DNA of 64,000 nucleotides from NCBI GenBank assembly GCA_030348385.1, contig JAUCFP010000006.1:4925501-4989500 (forward strand), in the 5' to 3' direction. Positions 27,644 to 37,739 of the stretch are shown in pieces (the first letter of the stretch is position 1; each line of letters starts with the position of its first letter). The position numbers and the translations under genes are program-made. Below the pieces are notes generated by a model that saw nothing but the letters and a program-made list of their open reading frames with translations, did not search any database and had not been told where the DNA came from. The DNA comes from Cytobacillus sp. NJ13 (GTDB lineage Bacteria; Bacillota; Bacilli; Bacillales; Cytobacillaceae).

Positions 27644-28120
27644 ATGATTGAAAATAATAAAGCTGTCGTATTCCGGGTTGGAAATGAGGAATATGCCACG
27701 CCCATTCCTTTTGTTATATCCATTGAGAAAATGGAAGGCATTACACCGATTCCTCATTTGCCTAGTTATGTAAGAGGAATTGTTAAAGTCAGGGGAGAAC
27801 TAATTCCCGTTGTTGATTTTGAAGAAATACTTTACAGCCGGACACTGACCAATAGCGGCTCAGCAAGAATGATTGTGCTGCAGACAGACGAGCTATCATT
27901 CGCAGTGCTAGTGAATGAAGCCAAGGAAATTCTCGATATTCCAGCAGACTGTCTGAAACAGCCAGGTTTGATTGCCTATCAGAAAACCAATTATTTTACA
28001 GGTGTAGCCAATATCGAAAGCAGGCTGATAACCATAATCGACCCTGCAAAGCTGGTGGAATCTCTGGAAGGAATAAGGGAAATAAAAGAGTATATGAAAA
28101 CGCAGCATACAACTGCATAG
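27644..28120 (+). CDS. stand-alone CheW-domain protein
   Basis: 158-residue protein consisting of a single CheW/SH3-like domain: VVFRVGNEEYATPIPFVISIEKM, then PHLPSYVRGIVKVRGELIPVVDF, the receptor/kinase-contact segment of CheW. CheW couples receptors to CheA kinase. No other chemotaxis gene lies within the window and the neighbours are a peptidase and Pol IV, so this is an orphan whose partner is unknown. It lacks a receiver domain, so it is not CheV. GAGGGGG precedes the ATG. Confidence 0.88.
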   Translation: MIENNKAVVFRVGNEEYATPIPFVISIEKMEGITPIPHLPSYVRGIVKVRGELIPVVDFEEILYSRTLTNSGSARMIVLQTDELSFAVLVNEAKEILDIPADCLKQPGLIAYQKTNYFTGVANIESRLITIIDPAKLVESLEGIREIKEYMKTQHTTA

Positions 28121-28132
28121 TGAGCGAATTTA

Positions 28133-28163
28133 AAAACAGGGGATCAAGATTCTCTGTTTTTGC
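28133..28163 (+). terminator. terminator after the CheW gene
   Basis: ACAGGGGA/TTCTCTGT (two G-U pairs) flanked by A-run and TTTTTGCTTTT. Confidence 0.7.
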
Positions 28164-28244
28164 TTTTATAAAATCCTCCTAATAAAAGAATAGAAAAATT
28201 TCTGCTAAAATAGAATTGAATGATTTTGACAGGGAAGTGCCGGC

Positions 28245-29543
28245 ATGAAACAAATGTATCCAAAAAATGGGAAAGTTATCCTCCATGTTGATATGAATAG
28301 TTTTTATGCTTCGGTTGAGATGGCTTATGATCCTGCATTAAAAGGCAAGCCTTTAGCGATCGCAGGCAATCCGGAGGAAAGGCGCGGAATAATTGTGACT
28401 TGCAGCTATGAGGCAAGGAGCTTCGGCGTAAAAACCACCATGCCTCTATGGGAGGCTAAAAAGCTCTGTCCCCAGCTGATTATTATGAAGCCAAATTTTG
28501 AGAGATATCGTGCAGCTTCTATGGGAATGTTTGATATATTGCACGAATATTCCTCCCTTGTTGAACCTGTATCCATTGATGAAGGGTATGTGGACATAAC
28601 AGACAGCTATGAGTTTGGGAGCCCAATAGAGATTGCTGAGACGATACAGAAGCAGATTTTTCTGCAGCTCGATTTGCCCTGCAGCATCGGTGTTGCTCCC
28701 AACAAATTTCTAGCCAAGATGGCTTCTGACATGAAAAAACCAATGGGGATTACCGTTCTCAGAAAAAGAGATGTGCCGCATATTCTATGGCCAATGCAAG
28801 TGGAAGAAATGCACGGAGTCGGCAAGAAAACCGGGGAAAAGCTGAGAAATCTCAACATCACCACAATCGGCGAATTGGCAAAAGCCGATGAAATTTTATT
28901 AAAAGCAGCCTTGGGCATCAATGGCCCCAGACTGAAACAAAAAGCCAATGGCCAAGATCTTAGAAAAGTCGATCCGGAATCGGCATCTGAATTTAAAAGT
29001 GTGGGGAATTCGACTACACTGCCAAGGGATGTTTCAAATCAAAGAGAGCTGCTTCAAGTATTTGAAAAATTGGCTTTACAGGTTTCTTCCAGACTGAAAA
29101 GAAAAAAGGTAATGGCGGTTTCTCTGGGAATTACCATTAGGTATAAGGACAGAAAAACCATTACCAGAAGCCGCAAACTGAAGAATCCGATTCAGCAGGA
29201 TGAAGAAATTTATCAAATGGCAAAAGAGCTTTTTATAAAACATTGGAATGGAAACGCAGTACGGCTGCTGGGCATTACAGGAACAGACCTTGTCGAACCC
29301 GAACAGGCGGTTAAACAGCTGGATTTATTCAGTTTTGAAAAAGATGCCAAAAAGGAGCCGTTATTTCAGACAATGGATCTTTTGCGAAAGAAATATGGGG
29401 CTAAAATAATCGACAATGCAGGTGCACTTTCGGAAATGAAATTGACCCGCCCCAAAATCGGCACTGATACCAGCTTTAATAAAGATTTTTTGCATAGCAG
29501 GCCTGGAAGGGGCAATAAAGAGGAAAAAGATGATATTTCATGA
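28245..29543 (+). CDS. polYA: DNA polymerase IV (Y-family, DinB/YqjH)
   Basis: Translesion polymerase, 432 residues. Catalytic palm motifs VILHVDMNSFYASVE at the N-terminus (first Asp) and SIDEGYVD near 107-114 (Asp and Glu). The little-finger domain is C-terminal, and a QLDLFSF sequence near residue 361 fits the beta-clamp-binding consensus. AGGGAAG precedes the ATG. No LexA box is evident before it, in contrast to polYB at 42.7 kb. Confidence 0.94.
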   Translation: MKQMYPKNGKVILHVDMNSFYASVEMAYDPALKGKPLAIAGNPEERRGIIVTCSYEARSFGVKTTMPLWEAKKLCPQLIIMKPNFERYRAASMGMFDILHEYSSLVEPVSIDEGYVDITDSYEFGSPIEIAETIQKQIFLQLDLPCSIGVAPNKFLAKMASDMKKPMGITVLRKRDVPHILWPMQVEEMHGVGKKTGEKLRNLNITTIGELAKADEILLKAALGINGPRLKQKANGQDLRKVDPESASEFKSVGNSTTLPRDVSNQRELLQVFEKLALQVSSRLKRKKVMAVSLGITIRYKDRKTITRSRKLKNPIQQDEEIYQMAKELFIKHWNGNAVRLLGITGTDLVEPEQAVKQLDLFSFEKDAKKEPLFQTMDLLRKKYGAKIIDNAGALSEMKLTRPKIGTDTSFNKDFLHSRPGRGNKEEKDDIS

Positions 29544-29637
29544 GTTTTTCAGGCGGCTATAAGCTAAACTAAGACAGGAAAGTTGAATAAGAATAGGAAT
29601 CTTGCTAAAGTATAGTGGATTCTTTTATCGCAGTCTA

Positions 29638-29888
29638 ACGGGCAGTAAGATCCCCATTTTAAGACTAATAGGAATCAATGTAGGATAAGTGGGGATCAAA
29701 CTGCCCGTAAAGGCCCGAAAAGCAGAACAAAGACTAAGAACGCCACGTCCTGTGGCAACGCCTTTGTGACCCACCTCCTGTGGGCCTCAACTAACAATCA
29801 GTGAGGAAAAAGGCATCCCCTCACTGATTGAAGCTTCACTTTATTGGATGATGTTCAAAAAACTCTTAATAAGATCTTCTTTTTGAAC
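29638..29888. repeat. multi-hairpin non-coding module upstream of gndA
   Basis: Five successive stems: ACGGGCAGT + GATCCCC with GGGGATC + ACTGCCCGT (29638-29708); GCCAC/GTGGC (29742/29752); CCCAC/GTGGG (29770/29780); a perfect 12-bp CAATCAGTGAGG/CCTCACTGATTG (29795/29819); and GTTCAAAAA/TTTTTGAAC (29853/29880). The 387-base gap holds no ORF with an SD. It looks like a mobile-element remnant or structured repeat; I cannot assign a family. Confidence 0.5.
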
Positions 29889-29930
29889 AAGCAATTACAC
29901 GCTTAAAGGCTGGAAGGGAAGTAATAAAAG

Positions 29931-31340
29931 ATGACGAAATCACAATTTGGTGTTATCGGCTTAGCCGTAATGGGCAAAAATCTTGCCATGAATATTGAAA
30001 GCAGAGGCTACTCAGTATCCGTTTTTAACCGGTCACGCGAAAAAACGGATGAGATGCTTAAGGAAGTCGAAGGAAGAAATTTTATAGGTACATATACAAT
30101 TGAGGAGTTTGTTGATTCCCTGGAAAAACCGCGCAAAATCATGCTTATGGTTAAAGCAGGAGGCCCGACAGATGCGACAATTGAGCAGTTAAAGCCTTTA
30201 TTGGATAAAGGGGATATTTTGATTGATGGCGGAAATACTTTCTTTGTGGACACACAGCGCCGCAATAAGGAATTAAGCGAGCTGGGCATACACTTCATTG
30301 GTACTGGTGTATCCGGCGGTGAAGAAGGCGCGTTAAAAGGGCCATCCATTATGCCTGGCGGCCAAAAAGAAGCCTGCGAGCTGGTTGCCCCTATTTTTCA
30401 AGATATCGCGGCAAAGGTTAATGGCGAAGCATGCACAACATACATCGGTCCGGACGGGGCAGGCCATTATGTGAAAATGGTCCACAACGGCATTGAATAC
30501 GGCGATATGCAGCTGATTTCCGAATCTTATTTTCTGTTGAAAAATGTGCTTGGTTTGACTGCTGAAGAGCTTCATGAAGTATTTGCCGATTGGAATAAAG
30601 GTGAGCTTGACAGCTATCTAATTGAAATCACGGCTGATATCTTCACGAAAAAAGATGGTGAAACCGGAAAGCCGCTGGTAGATGTCATCCTTGACACAGC
30701 AGGCCAAAAGGGAACCGGCAAATGGACAAGCCAAAGTGCGCTTGACCTCGGTGTACCGCTGCCAATCATTACTGAATCTGTTTTTGCCCGATTCATTTCT
30801 GCTATGAAAGAAGAGCGTGTCAACGCAAGCAAAGTTCTTCGCGGGCCAGCTGCATCGGAATTCACCGGCGATAAGAAAGCCTTTATCGAGAGTGTCCGCA
30901 AAGCCCTTTACATGAGTAAAATCTGCTCATACGCCCAAGGCTTTGCTCAAATGAGAGCAGCATCCGAAGACTATGGATGGGATCTTAAATACGGTGATAT
31001 TGCAATGATTTTCCGCGGCGGATGCATCATCCGTGCCCAATTCCTTCAAAAAATTAAGGAAGCATATGACCGTGAGCCTGGTTTAAAGAACCTGCTTCTT
31101 GATCCGTATTTCAAGGAAATCGTGGAAAGCTACCAGGATGCTACCCGTGAAATTATCAGTACGGCTGTGAAGAACGGCATCCCCGTACCATGCTTCTCTG
31201 CTGCGCTGTCCTATTATGACAGCTACCGTACTGAAACTTTGCCTGCAAACCTTCTTCAGGCACAGCGTGACTACTTTGGCGCACACACTTATCAGCGTAC
31301 AGACAAAGAAGGCATTTTCCATACAAATTGGATGGAGTAA
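29931..31340 (+). CDS. gndA: 6-phosphogluconate dehydrogenase, decarboxylating (GndA)
   Basis: Oxidative pentose phosphate enzyme: 6-phosphogluconate to ribulose-5-phosphate, CO2 and NADPH. It has 469 residues. Rossmann motif [12 protein letters not shown] with following NRS (NADP preference), the substrate loop [21 protein letters not shown], the catalytic Lys/His region [20 protein letters not shown], and the C-terminal FHTNW tail. GGAAGGGAAG precedes the ATG. It faces zwf, its upstream pathway enzyme, across a pair of terminators. Confidence 0.96.
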   Translation: MTKSQFGVIGLAVMGKNLAMNIESRGYSVSVFNRSREKTDEMLKEVEGRNFIGTYTIEEFVDSLEKPRKIMLMVKAGGPTDATIEQLKPLLDKGDILIDGGNTFFVDTQRRNKELSELGIHFIGTGVSGGEEGALKGPSIMPGGQKEACELVAPIFQDIAAKVNGEACTTYIGPDGAGHYVKMVHNGIEYGDMQLISESYFLLKNVLGLTAEELHEVFADWNKGELDSYLIEITADIFTKKDGETGKPLVDVILDTAGQKGTGKWTSQSALDLGVPLPIITESVFARFISAMKEERVNASKVLRGPAASEFTGDKKAFIESVRKALYMSKICSYAQGFAQMRAASEDYGWDLKYGDIAMIFRGGCIIRAQFLQKIKEAYDREPGLKNLLLDPYFKEIVESYQDATREIISTAVKNGIPVPCFSAALSYYDSYRTETLPANLLQAQRDYFGAHTYQRTDKEGIFHTNWME

Positions 31341-31343
31341 TAT

Positions 31344-31377
31344 AAAAAAACAGCGTCCAACAGGCGCTGTTTTTTTA
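31344..31377. terminator. bidirectional terminator after gndA
   Basis: A-run plus ACAGCG paired with CGCTGT plus T-run (31344-31355/31365-31377), loop TCCAACAGG. Confidence 0.88.
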
Positions 31378-31415
31378 TAATTGCAGGAAGCTGGATCATG
31401 GCATGTACTAAACGA

Positions 31416-31441
31416 AAACCCCCTGCCGCGGCAGGGGGTTT
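31416..31441. terminator. second hairpin between gndA and zwf
   Basis: Perfect palindrome: AAA-CCCCCTGCCG followed by CGGCAGGGGG-TTT, 10 bases before the zwf stop. It most likely terminates zwf. Confidence 0.75.
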
Positions 31442-31451
31442 CGAAAATTAG

Positions 31452-32954
31452 TTAACACTGTTCAACATCAAGGTCTGTTACAGGCCACCAGAAGAAACCG
31501 TCTTTTTCAAGCAGCTGGTCCGCTTCTTTTGGACCCATTGAACCGGATTTATAATTAGGGAAGCCATCTTCTTTAGTGTTTTCCCATACGTCGGAAATTT
31601 TGTCGACAAAGCTCCAGGAAAGGGCCACTTCATCCCAGTGGGTAAAGTTGGTTGCGTCTCCGCGCATGCAATCATATAATAGCCTTTCATAAGCTTCAGG
31701 CGTATTCATATCATCGATGCCTTTGTTGGCAAAATTTAATTTTACCGGTGTGGCTTCCATGTTTTGTCCTGATTTTTGGGCATTCAAATATAGGGTAATG
31801 CCTTCTTCAGGCTGAATATGGATGACCAGCAGGTTCGGATTCAGCGTTTGCTCAGTCTGATAATATAAGTTCATCGGAATATCCTTGAACTGGATAACAA
31901 TTTTCGTTGATTTTGCAGCCATTCTTTTTCCAGTACGAATGTAGATTGGCACACCTGCCCAGCGGAAATTGTCAATCATCAGCTTGCCAGCAACATAAGT
32001 TTCGGTGTTTGATTGTTCATCCACCATCGGCTCTTCATTGTAAGCTGGGACTTCCTGTCCGTTTAGTTGGCCTTTTCCGTACTGGCCGCGGACAAAGTAT
32101 TCTTTCACTTGATCGCCTTCAAGCGGACGCATGGCTCTTAAAACCTTCACTTTTTCAGATCTGATCTCATCCGTTGTCAGCCGGATTGGCGGTTCCATTG
32201 CCAGGAGTGCAACCATTTGCATCATATGGTTTTGAACCATGTCACGAAGGGCGCCGCTTTTTTCATAGTAACGGCCGCGTTCTTCTACACCCAGTACTTC
32301 GCTTGATGTAACCTGGATATTTGAGATGTAGCGATTGTTCCATAAAGGTTCGAAAATGGCATTGGCAAAACGGATAACTTCAATATTTTGCACCATATCT
32401 TTCCCTAAGTAGTGATCAATCCGGTAAATTTCATTTTCTGAAAAAGCTTTTCGAATTTGCTTATTAAGCTGTTTCGCTGATTCCAAATCATGACCAAAAG
32501 GCTTTTCAATGACAAGGCGCTTAAAGCCATCCACATCCGTCAGGCCATCTGCTTTTAAATGCTCTGCAATGGTTCCGAAAAATTCAGGGGCCATGGCAAG
32601 GTAGAAAATGCGGTTGCCTTCAAGGGAATAATGAGCATCCAATTTTTCGGCCATACTCTTTAATGCCAAATAGGAGCTTGAATCCGTCACATCATGCGAA
32701 TGATAGTAAAAATGAGAAATAAAATCTTCAAGTTCTCCGTTATCTTTAATAGCTGACTCAACAGAGGCTTTGACACTTGCCTGAAACTCATCATTCGAGA
32801 GCGGCCTTCTGGCAATCCCGACTACCGCGAAACGTTCAGACAGCCTGCCTTTTTTGTACAAGCGGTAAAGTGAGGGAAACAATTTTCTTTTTGCCAAATC
32901 CCCCGTTGCCCCAAATATCATTATTAATGCGGTCGGTTTTTCGTTTGATTTCAC
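31452..32954 (-). CDS. zwf: glucose-6-phosphate 1-dehydrogenase
   Basis: First oxidative pentose phosphate step, making NADPH. It has 500 residues from the GTG at 32954, where AGAGGTTCTAGAATC gives the SD and the start matches B. subtilis Zwf; a longer in-frame reading (to 33047) has no SD. NADP motif FGATGDLAKRKLFPSLY, substrate signature RIDHYLGKDMVQNIEV, and NPLL-type C-terminal motifs are present. Convergent with gndA. Confidence 0.95.
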   Translation of the reverse strand: MKSNEKPTALIMIFGATGDLAKRKLFPSLYRLYKKGRLSERFAVVGIARRPLSNDEFQASVKASVESAIKDNGELEDFISHFYYHSHDVTDSSSYLALKSMAEKLDAHYSLEGNRIFYLAMAPEFFGTIAEHLKADGLTDVDGFKRLVIEKPFGHDLESAKQLNKQIRKAFSENEIYRIDHYLGKDMVQNIEVIRFANAIFEPLWNNRYISNIQVTSSEVLGVEERGRYYEKSGALRDMVQNHMMQMVALLAMEPPIRLTTDEIRSEKVKVLRAMRPLEGDQVKEYFVRGQYGKGQLNGQEVPAYNEEPMVDEQSNTETYVAGKLMIDNFRWAGVPIYIRTGKRMAAKSTKIVIQFKDIPMNLYYQTEQTLNPNLLVIHIQPEEGITLYLNAQKSGQNMEATPVKLNFANKGIDDMNTPEAYERLLYDCMRGDATNFTHWDEVALSWSFVDKISDVWENTKEDGFPNYKSGSMGPKEADQLLEKDGFFWWPVTDLDVEQC

Positions 32955-33288
32955 GATTCTAGAACCTCTTTTCGACAAAATTTCTGTATGTAAGGCTGGA
33001 CTGACATTTGTCACCCCGCAGCTTGAGTAAAAGCTGTTATATTGCATTCTAAAAAACGTCTGTACAAGTATAAAATTGTATCTGTTTAAAGCTATTTTCG
33101 CAAATATTAAGTTTGCCCTTTTTAAACATAGTTTCTTTCTAAAGGCCAGGAACTATCCTGTCAAATAAAACAAAATACAATTGTTTTAGAATGATTTCCG
33201 CGGCTGCTGTGGTATATTGTATATATTCGAACTGGCAAGGCCTGGCAGATTTTTAATCCGAACTGCGGGAAAGGAGGTTGTTTTTTCA

Positions 33289-34227
33289 ATGGATGTTTTT
33301 TTCTTGGGAACGGGTGCGGGAATTCCAGCCAAGCTGAGGAATGTATCTTCTATGGCTTTAAAGCTCCTTGATGAAAGAGGGAGCATTTGGCTTTTTGACT
33401 GTGGGGAGGCTACTCAGCACCAAATACTGCATACAAGCATTAAACCGAGGAGAATTGAAAAAATTTTTATTACCCATCTTCATGGAGATCATATTTATGG
33501 TCTGCCCGGATTGCTCTCGAGCCGCTCTTTTCAGGGTGGTGATACTGAGGTGACTCTCTACGGGCCAAAAGGGCTGAAAGAATATATTGAAGTCTCGCTC
33601 TCTGTCAGCGGCACATACCTTAAATACCCTTTGAAAGTTGCTGAAATCAGTGATGGCACTGTATTGGATGAAAAAGACTTTAAGGTGGAAGCGCGCTTGC
33701 TCGAGCACGGGATTCCTTCATATGGCTACCGGGTTACTGAAAAGGAACGTCCGGGAACATTGCTCGCGGATAAGCTTGCTGAAGCGGGAATCAAACCGGG
33801 TCCAATATATAAGAAAATAAAAAATGGCGAAAACATAGAGCTTGAGAATGGGAGTATTCTGGAAGCAAAGAACTTTCTGGGCCCTGCTCAAAAGGGAAGA
33901 ATTGTCACAGTGCTGGGAGATACCAGAATCTGCGATGCGGCAATAGAATTAGCGTCTCATGCTGATCTATTAATTCATGAGGCAACCTTCTCGCAAGGGG
34001 AAGAAAAGCTTGCATACGATTATTTTCATTCGACAACCCTGCAGGCTGCCAAAGTTGCGTGCAAGGCGAATGCAAGGAAACTTTGCCTGAATCATATCAG
34101 TTCACGATATGAACGCCAGGATTGGGAACAGCTTGTGAAGGAATCACAGACAATTTTCCCCAATACGGTAATTGCTGAAGACTTTAAAGAAATTCATATA
34201 CCGCTTGATAAAGGAGAGGAGAATTAA
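33289..34227 (+). CDS. rnz: ribonuclease Z
   Basis: Zinc endonuclease that matures tRNA 3' ends. It has 312 residues from the ATG at 33289 (SD AAAGGAGG); the 24 residues upstream in frame are not supported. Metallo-beta-lactamase motif [14 protein letters not shown]-terminal [11 protein letters not shown], Asp in LGDTRIC, and C-terminal LNHISSRY are all in place. The 334-base gap to the divergent zwf carries an extended -10-like TGGTATATT before this gene and no other feature I recognise. Confidence 0.95.
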   Translation: MDVFFLGTGAGIPAKLRNVSSMALKLLDERGSIWLFDCGEATQHQILHTSIKPRRIEKIFITHLHGDHIYGLPGLLSSRSFQGGDTEVTLYGPKGLKEYIEVSLSVSGTYLKYPLKVAEISDGTVLDEKDFKVEARLLEHGIPSYGYRVTEKERPGTLLADKLAEAGIKPGPIYKKIKNGENIELENGSILEAKNFLGPAQKGRIVTVLGDTRICDAAIELASHADLLIHEATFSQGEEKLAYDYFHSTTLQAAKVACKANARKLCLNHISSRYERQDWEQLVKESQTIFPNTVIAEDFKEIHIPLDKGEEN

Positions 34228-34773
34228 TTGAAAACTTTCTATATCGTGCGCCATGCAAAGGCTGAGGGCCAGCCTTTCTCCGCCAAATTGACAGAAAGCG
34301 GAAGGGAACAGGCATTAAAACTAATTGATTTCTTTAAAGGCAAGGAAATTAATCGCATATACTCAAGCCCTTTTGTGCGGGCGATTGAAACTATCCGGCC
34401 GCTTGCACAGTCGAGAAATCTTGAGATTGTTGAGGAAAGCCGTTTGGGGGAAAGGGTGCTAAGCTCCTTTCTTTTTGATGATTGGCAGGAGAAGCTTAAA
34501 CAGAGCTTTTCCAATTTTGATCTGGTTTTCGAAGGGGGAGAATCCCATTCGTCAGGTATGGAACGAGCTGCTTCCCTGCTGGATGAATTAATTGCTTCTA
34601 ATGAAAATCATTTCGTTCTGGTCAGCCATGGCAATTTATCCACTTTGCTGCTGCGCTATTTCGATGAAAGTGCAGGCTTTGAGCATCTTATGAAGATGAG
34701 CAACCCGGATGTTTTCGAAATTAAGGCAGATAGTGAGGGTGCGGTTTGGAGGCGGATTTGGAACGAAAAGTAA
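34228..34773 (+). CDS. histidine phosphatase (phosphoglycerate mutase-like) family protein
   Basis: 181 residues of the branch-2-like histidine phosphatase fold. The RHG-type motif is degenerate to YIVRHAKAEG, keeping the phospho-accepting His near residue 8; the second His lies in VLVSHGNLSTLLL. The TTG start at 34228 directly follows the rnz stop and has GGAGAGGAG upstream, so translation is coupled to rnz. The substrate is unknown. Confidence 0.83.
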   Translation: MKTFYIVRHAKAEGQPFSAKLTESGREQALKLIDFFKGKEINRIYSSPFVRAIETIRPLAQSRNLEIVEESRLGERVLSSFLFDDWQEKLKQSFSNFDLVFEGGESHSSGMERAASLLDELIASNENHFVLVSHGNLSTLLLRYFDESAGFEHLMKMSNPDVFEIKADSEGAVWRRIWNEK

Positions 34774-34860
34774 TGTCTGGAAAAATTGAATTTTTCAAAT
34801 TTGGCATTGACGGTTTCCTGCAGGCATAATATAATCACATTTATACTTTAAAACATTATA

Positions 34861-35107
34861 TTAAAAAGCTATGAAGAGACTCTATTAAGTCTTATCTCCC
34901 TGTTTATAGAGAGCCAGTGGATGGTGGAAACTGGCACAAAGATAAGATGAATTTCATCTTGGAGCTTTTCTTTTCTGCACTATAGCAGGGAAGACGGTTA
35001 ATCCGTTATATTTCGAGTGGAAAGTCACATGCTTTCAAAAAGGGTGGTACCGCGTGAATCTGATTCGCGTCCCTTTTGAAATATGTGGCTTTTTTGTTTT
35101 TTTGGAA
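34861..35107 (+). promoter_or_regulatory. T-box riboswitch upstream of the NSS transporter, Phe specifier
   Basis: Stem I includes the AGAGAGCCAGTGG motif and the GTGGAAACTGGC apical part. The specifier region GAA-TTT-C (34949-34955) reads Phe whether the codon is TTT or TTC. The T-box AAGGGTGGTACCGCG lies at about 35040-35054. The terminator arm CGCGTCCCTTTTGAAA (35076-35091) ends in GCTTTTTTG. Uncharged tRNA would let transcription continue into the transporter gene. T-box identity is certain from the core; specificity comes from my reading of the specifier. Confidence 0.92.
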
Positions 35108-35142
35108 AAGTATCTTAAAATGGAAATCTGGCCGGTTTCTAT

Positions 35143-35205
35143 TAAGAAAAGCTCCAGGTACCCGCTTATCAGCGCCTGGAGCTAGACAGTTATTGAATTT
35201 CAGAA
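35143..35205 (-). repeat. dispersed palindromic repeat, copy 3 (short form)
   Basis: Read on the minus strand it starts AATAACTGTCTAGCTCCAGG and ends in GGAGCTTTTCTT. AGCTCCAGG/CCTGGAGCT form a perfect 9-bp stem. It lies between the T-box terminator and the transporter start. Confidence 0.7.
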
Positions 35206-35243
35206 CTTTACACTTTCTTATTTTAAAATTATGGAGGTACGGC

Positions 35244-36581
35244 ATGCAGCAAAATGAGCAATGGTCATCGAAGATTGGATTTATTTTAGCCTCGGCCGGT
35301 TCGGCAATCGGACTTGGAGCTATCTGGAAGCTTCCGTATGTGACAGGAACAAGCGGCGGCGGAGCATTTATATTATTATTTCTGCTATTTTCCCTATTAA
35401 TTGGTTTTCCGCTTTTGCTGGCTGAGTTTGTGATCGGCCGCAGCACGGGGAAAGAGGCAATTTCGGCATACAAGGATATTGCTCCGGGAACTAAATGGCA
35501 CTGGATTGGCTACCTTGGCGTATTTACCTGTTTTCTGCTTTTATCGTTTTATAGTGTGATAGGCGGGTGGATTCTGAAGTACATTGTTTACGGGGTTACC
35601 GGTTCTATGAATGGAGCCGGCAATTACGAAGAGCTATTTGGCGCATCGGTGTCAGACTCTGTGTCTGTTGTAGCGGCACAAGGGATCTTTTTATTCATAA
35701 CTGTTTTAGTGGTGGCTAAGGGCATCCAGAAGGGTATCGAGCAGGTCAGCAAAATTATGATGCCGGCTTTGTTCGTTTTATTTATTATCTTGATTGCACG
35801 ATCTCTAACACTGGATAATGCCATGGAAGGCGTCTCATTCTTTTTAAAGCCTGATTTTTCAAATTTAACATCTGAAACTGTCCTTTATGCGATGGGTCAA
35901 TCGTTTTTCTCTCTAAGTGTCGGGGTATCGGTTATGGTAACGTACAGCTCTTATCTATCTAAGAATGAAAATTTGATGCAGCCTGCCTTTTCAGTTGTCG
36001 GAATGAATTTATTTATTTCGATTCTTGCTGGTTTGGCTATTTTCCCGGCCGTTTTCTCACTGGGATTTGAGCCTGCTGCAGGTCCTGGTTTATTGTTCAT
36101 TGTTCTGCCATCTGTTTTTGATCAGATATTGTTCGGACGAGTGTTCTTGCTCTTATTCCTTGCACTGTTTCTATTTGCAACCCTAACTTCCGCGTTTTCA
36201 ATGCTCGAGATTGTGGTGGCTGCTCTGACGAATAAGAAGGGCAGGGGCAGAAACCGTGCAGCCTGGCTGACAGGATTTGCAATCTTTATCGTGGGAGTCC
36301 CATCGGCACTTTCCTTCAGCAGCCTATCAGATATTTCAATTTTCGGCAAAACGATTTTCGACAGTGCCGATTTTCTTGTCAGCAATGTATTAATGCCGAT
36401 AGGGGCGCTGTTCATTTCTATTTTTGTTTCATACAAAATGAAGAAAGACCTGCTGAGAAATGAATTGATTCAAGGTTCAAAATCGCTGAATGGGATTTTT
36501 TCCGCGTGGTATTTCCTTTTGCGTTATGTGGTGCCTTTGGTTATCATCATTGTATTCCTTGATTCACTGCAGATTATTTAA
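35244..36581 (+). CDS. neurotransmitter:sodium symporter (NSS) family amino acid transporter
   Basis: LeuT-fold sodium-coupled permease, 445 residues, roughly 11 membrane segments, like B. subtilis YocR/YhdH. TM1 has the unwound sodium/substrate-site sequence [17 protein letters not shown], followed by GGGAFILLF and [11 protein letters not shown]. The true start is the ATG at 35244 (SD TGGAGGTACG); the frame stays open upstream through the T-box, which is not coding. Control by a Phe-type T-box suggests import of an aromatic amino acid; substrate not proven. Confidence 0.9.
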   Translation: MQQNEQWSSKIGFILASAGSAIGLGAIWKLPYVTGTSGGGAFILLFLLFSLLIGFPLLLAEFVIGRSTGKEAISAYKDIAPGTKWHWIGYLGVFTCFLLLSFYSVIGGWILKYIVYGVTGSMNGAGNYEELFGASVSDSVSVVAAQGIFLFITVLVVAKGIQKGIEQVSKIMMPALFVLFIILIARSLTLDNAMEGVSFFLKPDFSNLTSETVLYAMGQSFFSLSVGVSVMVTYSSYLSKNENLMQPAFSVVGMNLFISILAGLAIFPAVFSLGFEPAAGPGLLFIVLPSVFDQILFGRVFLLLFLALFLFATLTSAFSMLEIVVAALTNKKGRGRNRAAWLTGFAIFIVGVPSALSFSSLSDISIFGKTIFDSADFLVSNVLMPIGALFISIFVSYKMKKDLLRNELIQGSKSLNGIFSAWYFLLRYVVPLVIIIVFLDSLQII

Positions 36582-36617
36582 CAGAAAAGGGATGGTGGTT
36601 CACCATCCCTTTTCTGT
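36581..36617. terminator. bidirectional terminator between the NSS gene and namA
   Basis: Perfect 17-bp stem starting ACAGAAAAGGGATGGTG (36581-36597), loop GTT, complement at 36601-36617. Confidence 0.9.
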
Positions 36618-36623
36618 TATAAA

Positions 36624-37643
36624 TTAAATCCACCCGCGTTCATATTGCTTAGGAGGTTCGATTGAGGCGCCAAGTTCTTTTGCTGCCGTACGAGGCCAGT
36701 AAGGATCTCTCAGCAATTCCCTCGCAATGAAGATTAAATCTGCCCGTCCGTTTTGCAGAATTTCTTCTGCCTGCAGGCCGGATGTAATCAGCCCGACTGC
36801 ACCAGTCTGAATATTGGCACCTTCTTTAATGGTTTCAGAGAATTTGACCTGGTAGCCCGGGTAGCTATTTATTCTAGCTGGCACTACTGCTCCGGAACTT
36901 ACGTCAATAAGATCCACTCCCTGCTCCTTCATCCATTTGCCCATTTCTGCATAATCCTCTGCAGTTAACCCTTCATCATGATAATCATGTGCTGATACTC
37001 TAACAAATAAAGGCCCATCCCAAACGGTTTTAACTGCTTCAATGACTTCACGGAGGAAACGGTAGCGGTTTTCGGCTGATCCCCCATACTCATCACTTCG
37101 CTTATTGCTTAGCGGTGAAAGAAACTCATTAATCAGGTAGCCGTGTGCCGCATGGATTTCAATTACTTCAAAGCCGGCTTTTTTCGCTCTTTCAGCACCT
37201 CTTTTGAATGCCTCCACAGTTTCAGACACTTCTTCTTTTGTCATTTCTTTAGGTGATTTCATTTTTTCATTAAAAGCAATAGCTGATGGAGCGAGAATTT
37301 CCCCTTCGACAGTCGCTTTTCTGCCTGCATGTGCAAGCTGTATTCCGGCTGATGCCCCGTGTTCTTTCATTAGCCCGGTTAATTCTCTCAGGCCTGCGAT
37401 ATGGTCATCGCTCCATATTCCCAGATCCTGCGGAGAAATACGTCCCTGCGGAGTTACAGCAGTTGCCTCCAGGATGATTAATCCTACCTGGCCAACAGCC
37501 CGGCTAGTATAATGGGTCCGGTGCCAGTTTTCAACCATGCCGTCTTCATTGTGGCTTGAGTACATGCACATCGGTGCCATAACAATTCTGTTTTTAAAGG
37601 TGATTCCTTTAATCGTTAAAGGGGAAAAAAGCTTTGTTTCCAT
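36624..37643 (-). CDS. namA: NADPH dehydrogenase NamA (YqjM), old yellow enzyme family
   Basis: FMN-dependent ene-reductase, TIM barrel, 339 residues. Motifs: [16 protein letters not shown] (FMN and active site), [11 protein letters not shown], and [27 protein letters not shown]. The ATG at 37643 is preferred over the TTG six bases earlier because AAGGAGG lies 9 bases before it. It reduces activated alkenes and helps detoxify electrophiles in B. subtilis; in vivo substrate open. Confidence 0.94.
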   Translation of the reverse strand: METKLFSPLTIKGITFKNRIVMAPMCMYSSHNEDGMVENWHRTHYTSRAVGQVGLIILEATAVTPQGRISPQDLGIWSDDHIAGLRELTGLMKEHGASAGIQLAHAGRKATVEGEILAPSAIAFNEKMKSPKEMTKEEVSETVEAFKRGAERAKKAGFEVIEIHAAHGYLINEFLSPLSNKRSDEYGGSAENRYRFLREVIEAVKTVWDGPLFVRVSAHDYHDEGLTAEDYAEMGKWMKEQGVDLIDVSSGAVVPARINSYPGYQVKFSETIKEGANIQTGAVGLITSGLQAEEILQNGRADLIFIARELLRDPYWPRTAAKELGASIEPPKQYERGWI

Positions 37644-37739
37644 AATCAATGCCTCCTTATTTCGCTATCCTAAATATTAAGTATATCAGGCGATTCCGCA
37701 AATGAAAAAGAGATGCACTTGGGAAGGTGTTCGCTTACT

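Noticed and set aside
35076..35243. N-terminal extension of the NSS transporter frame
   Set aside because: It runs through the T-box terminator and a repeat; the SD and family start place the first codon at 35244.
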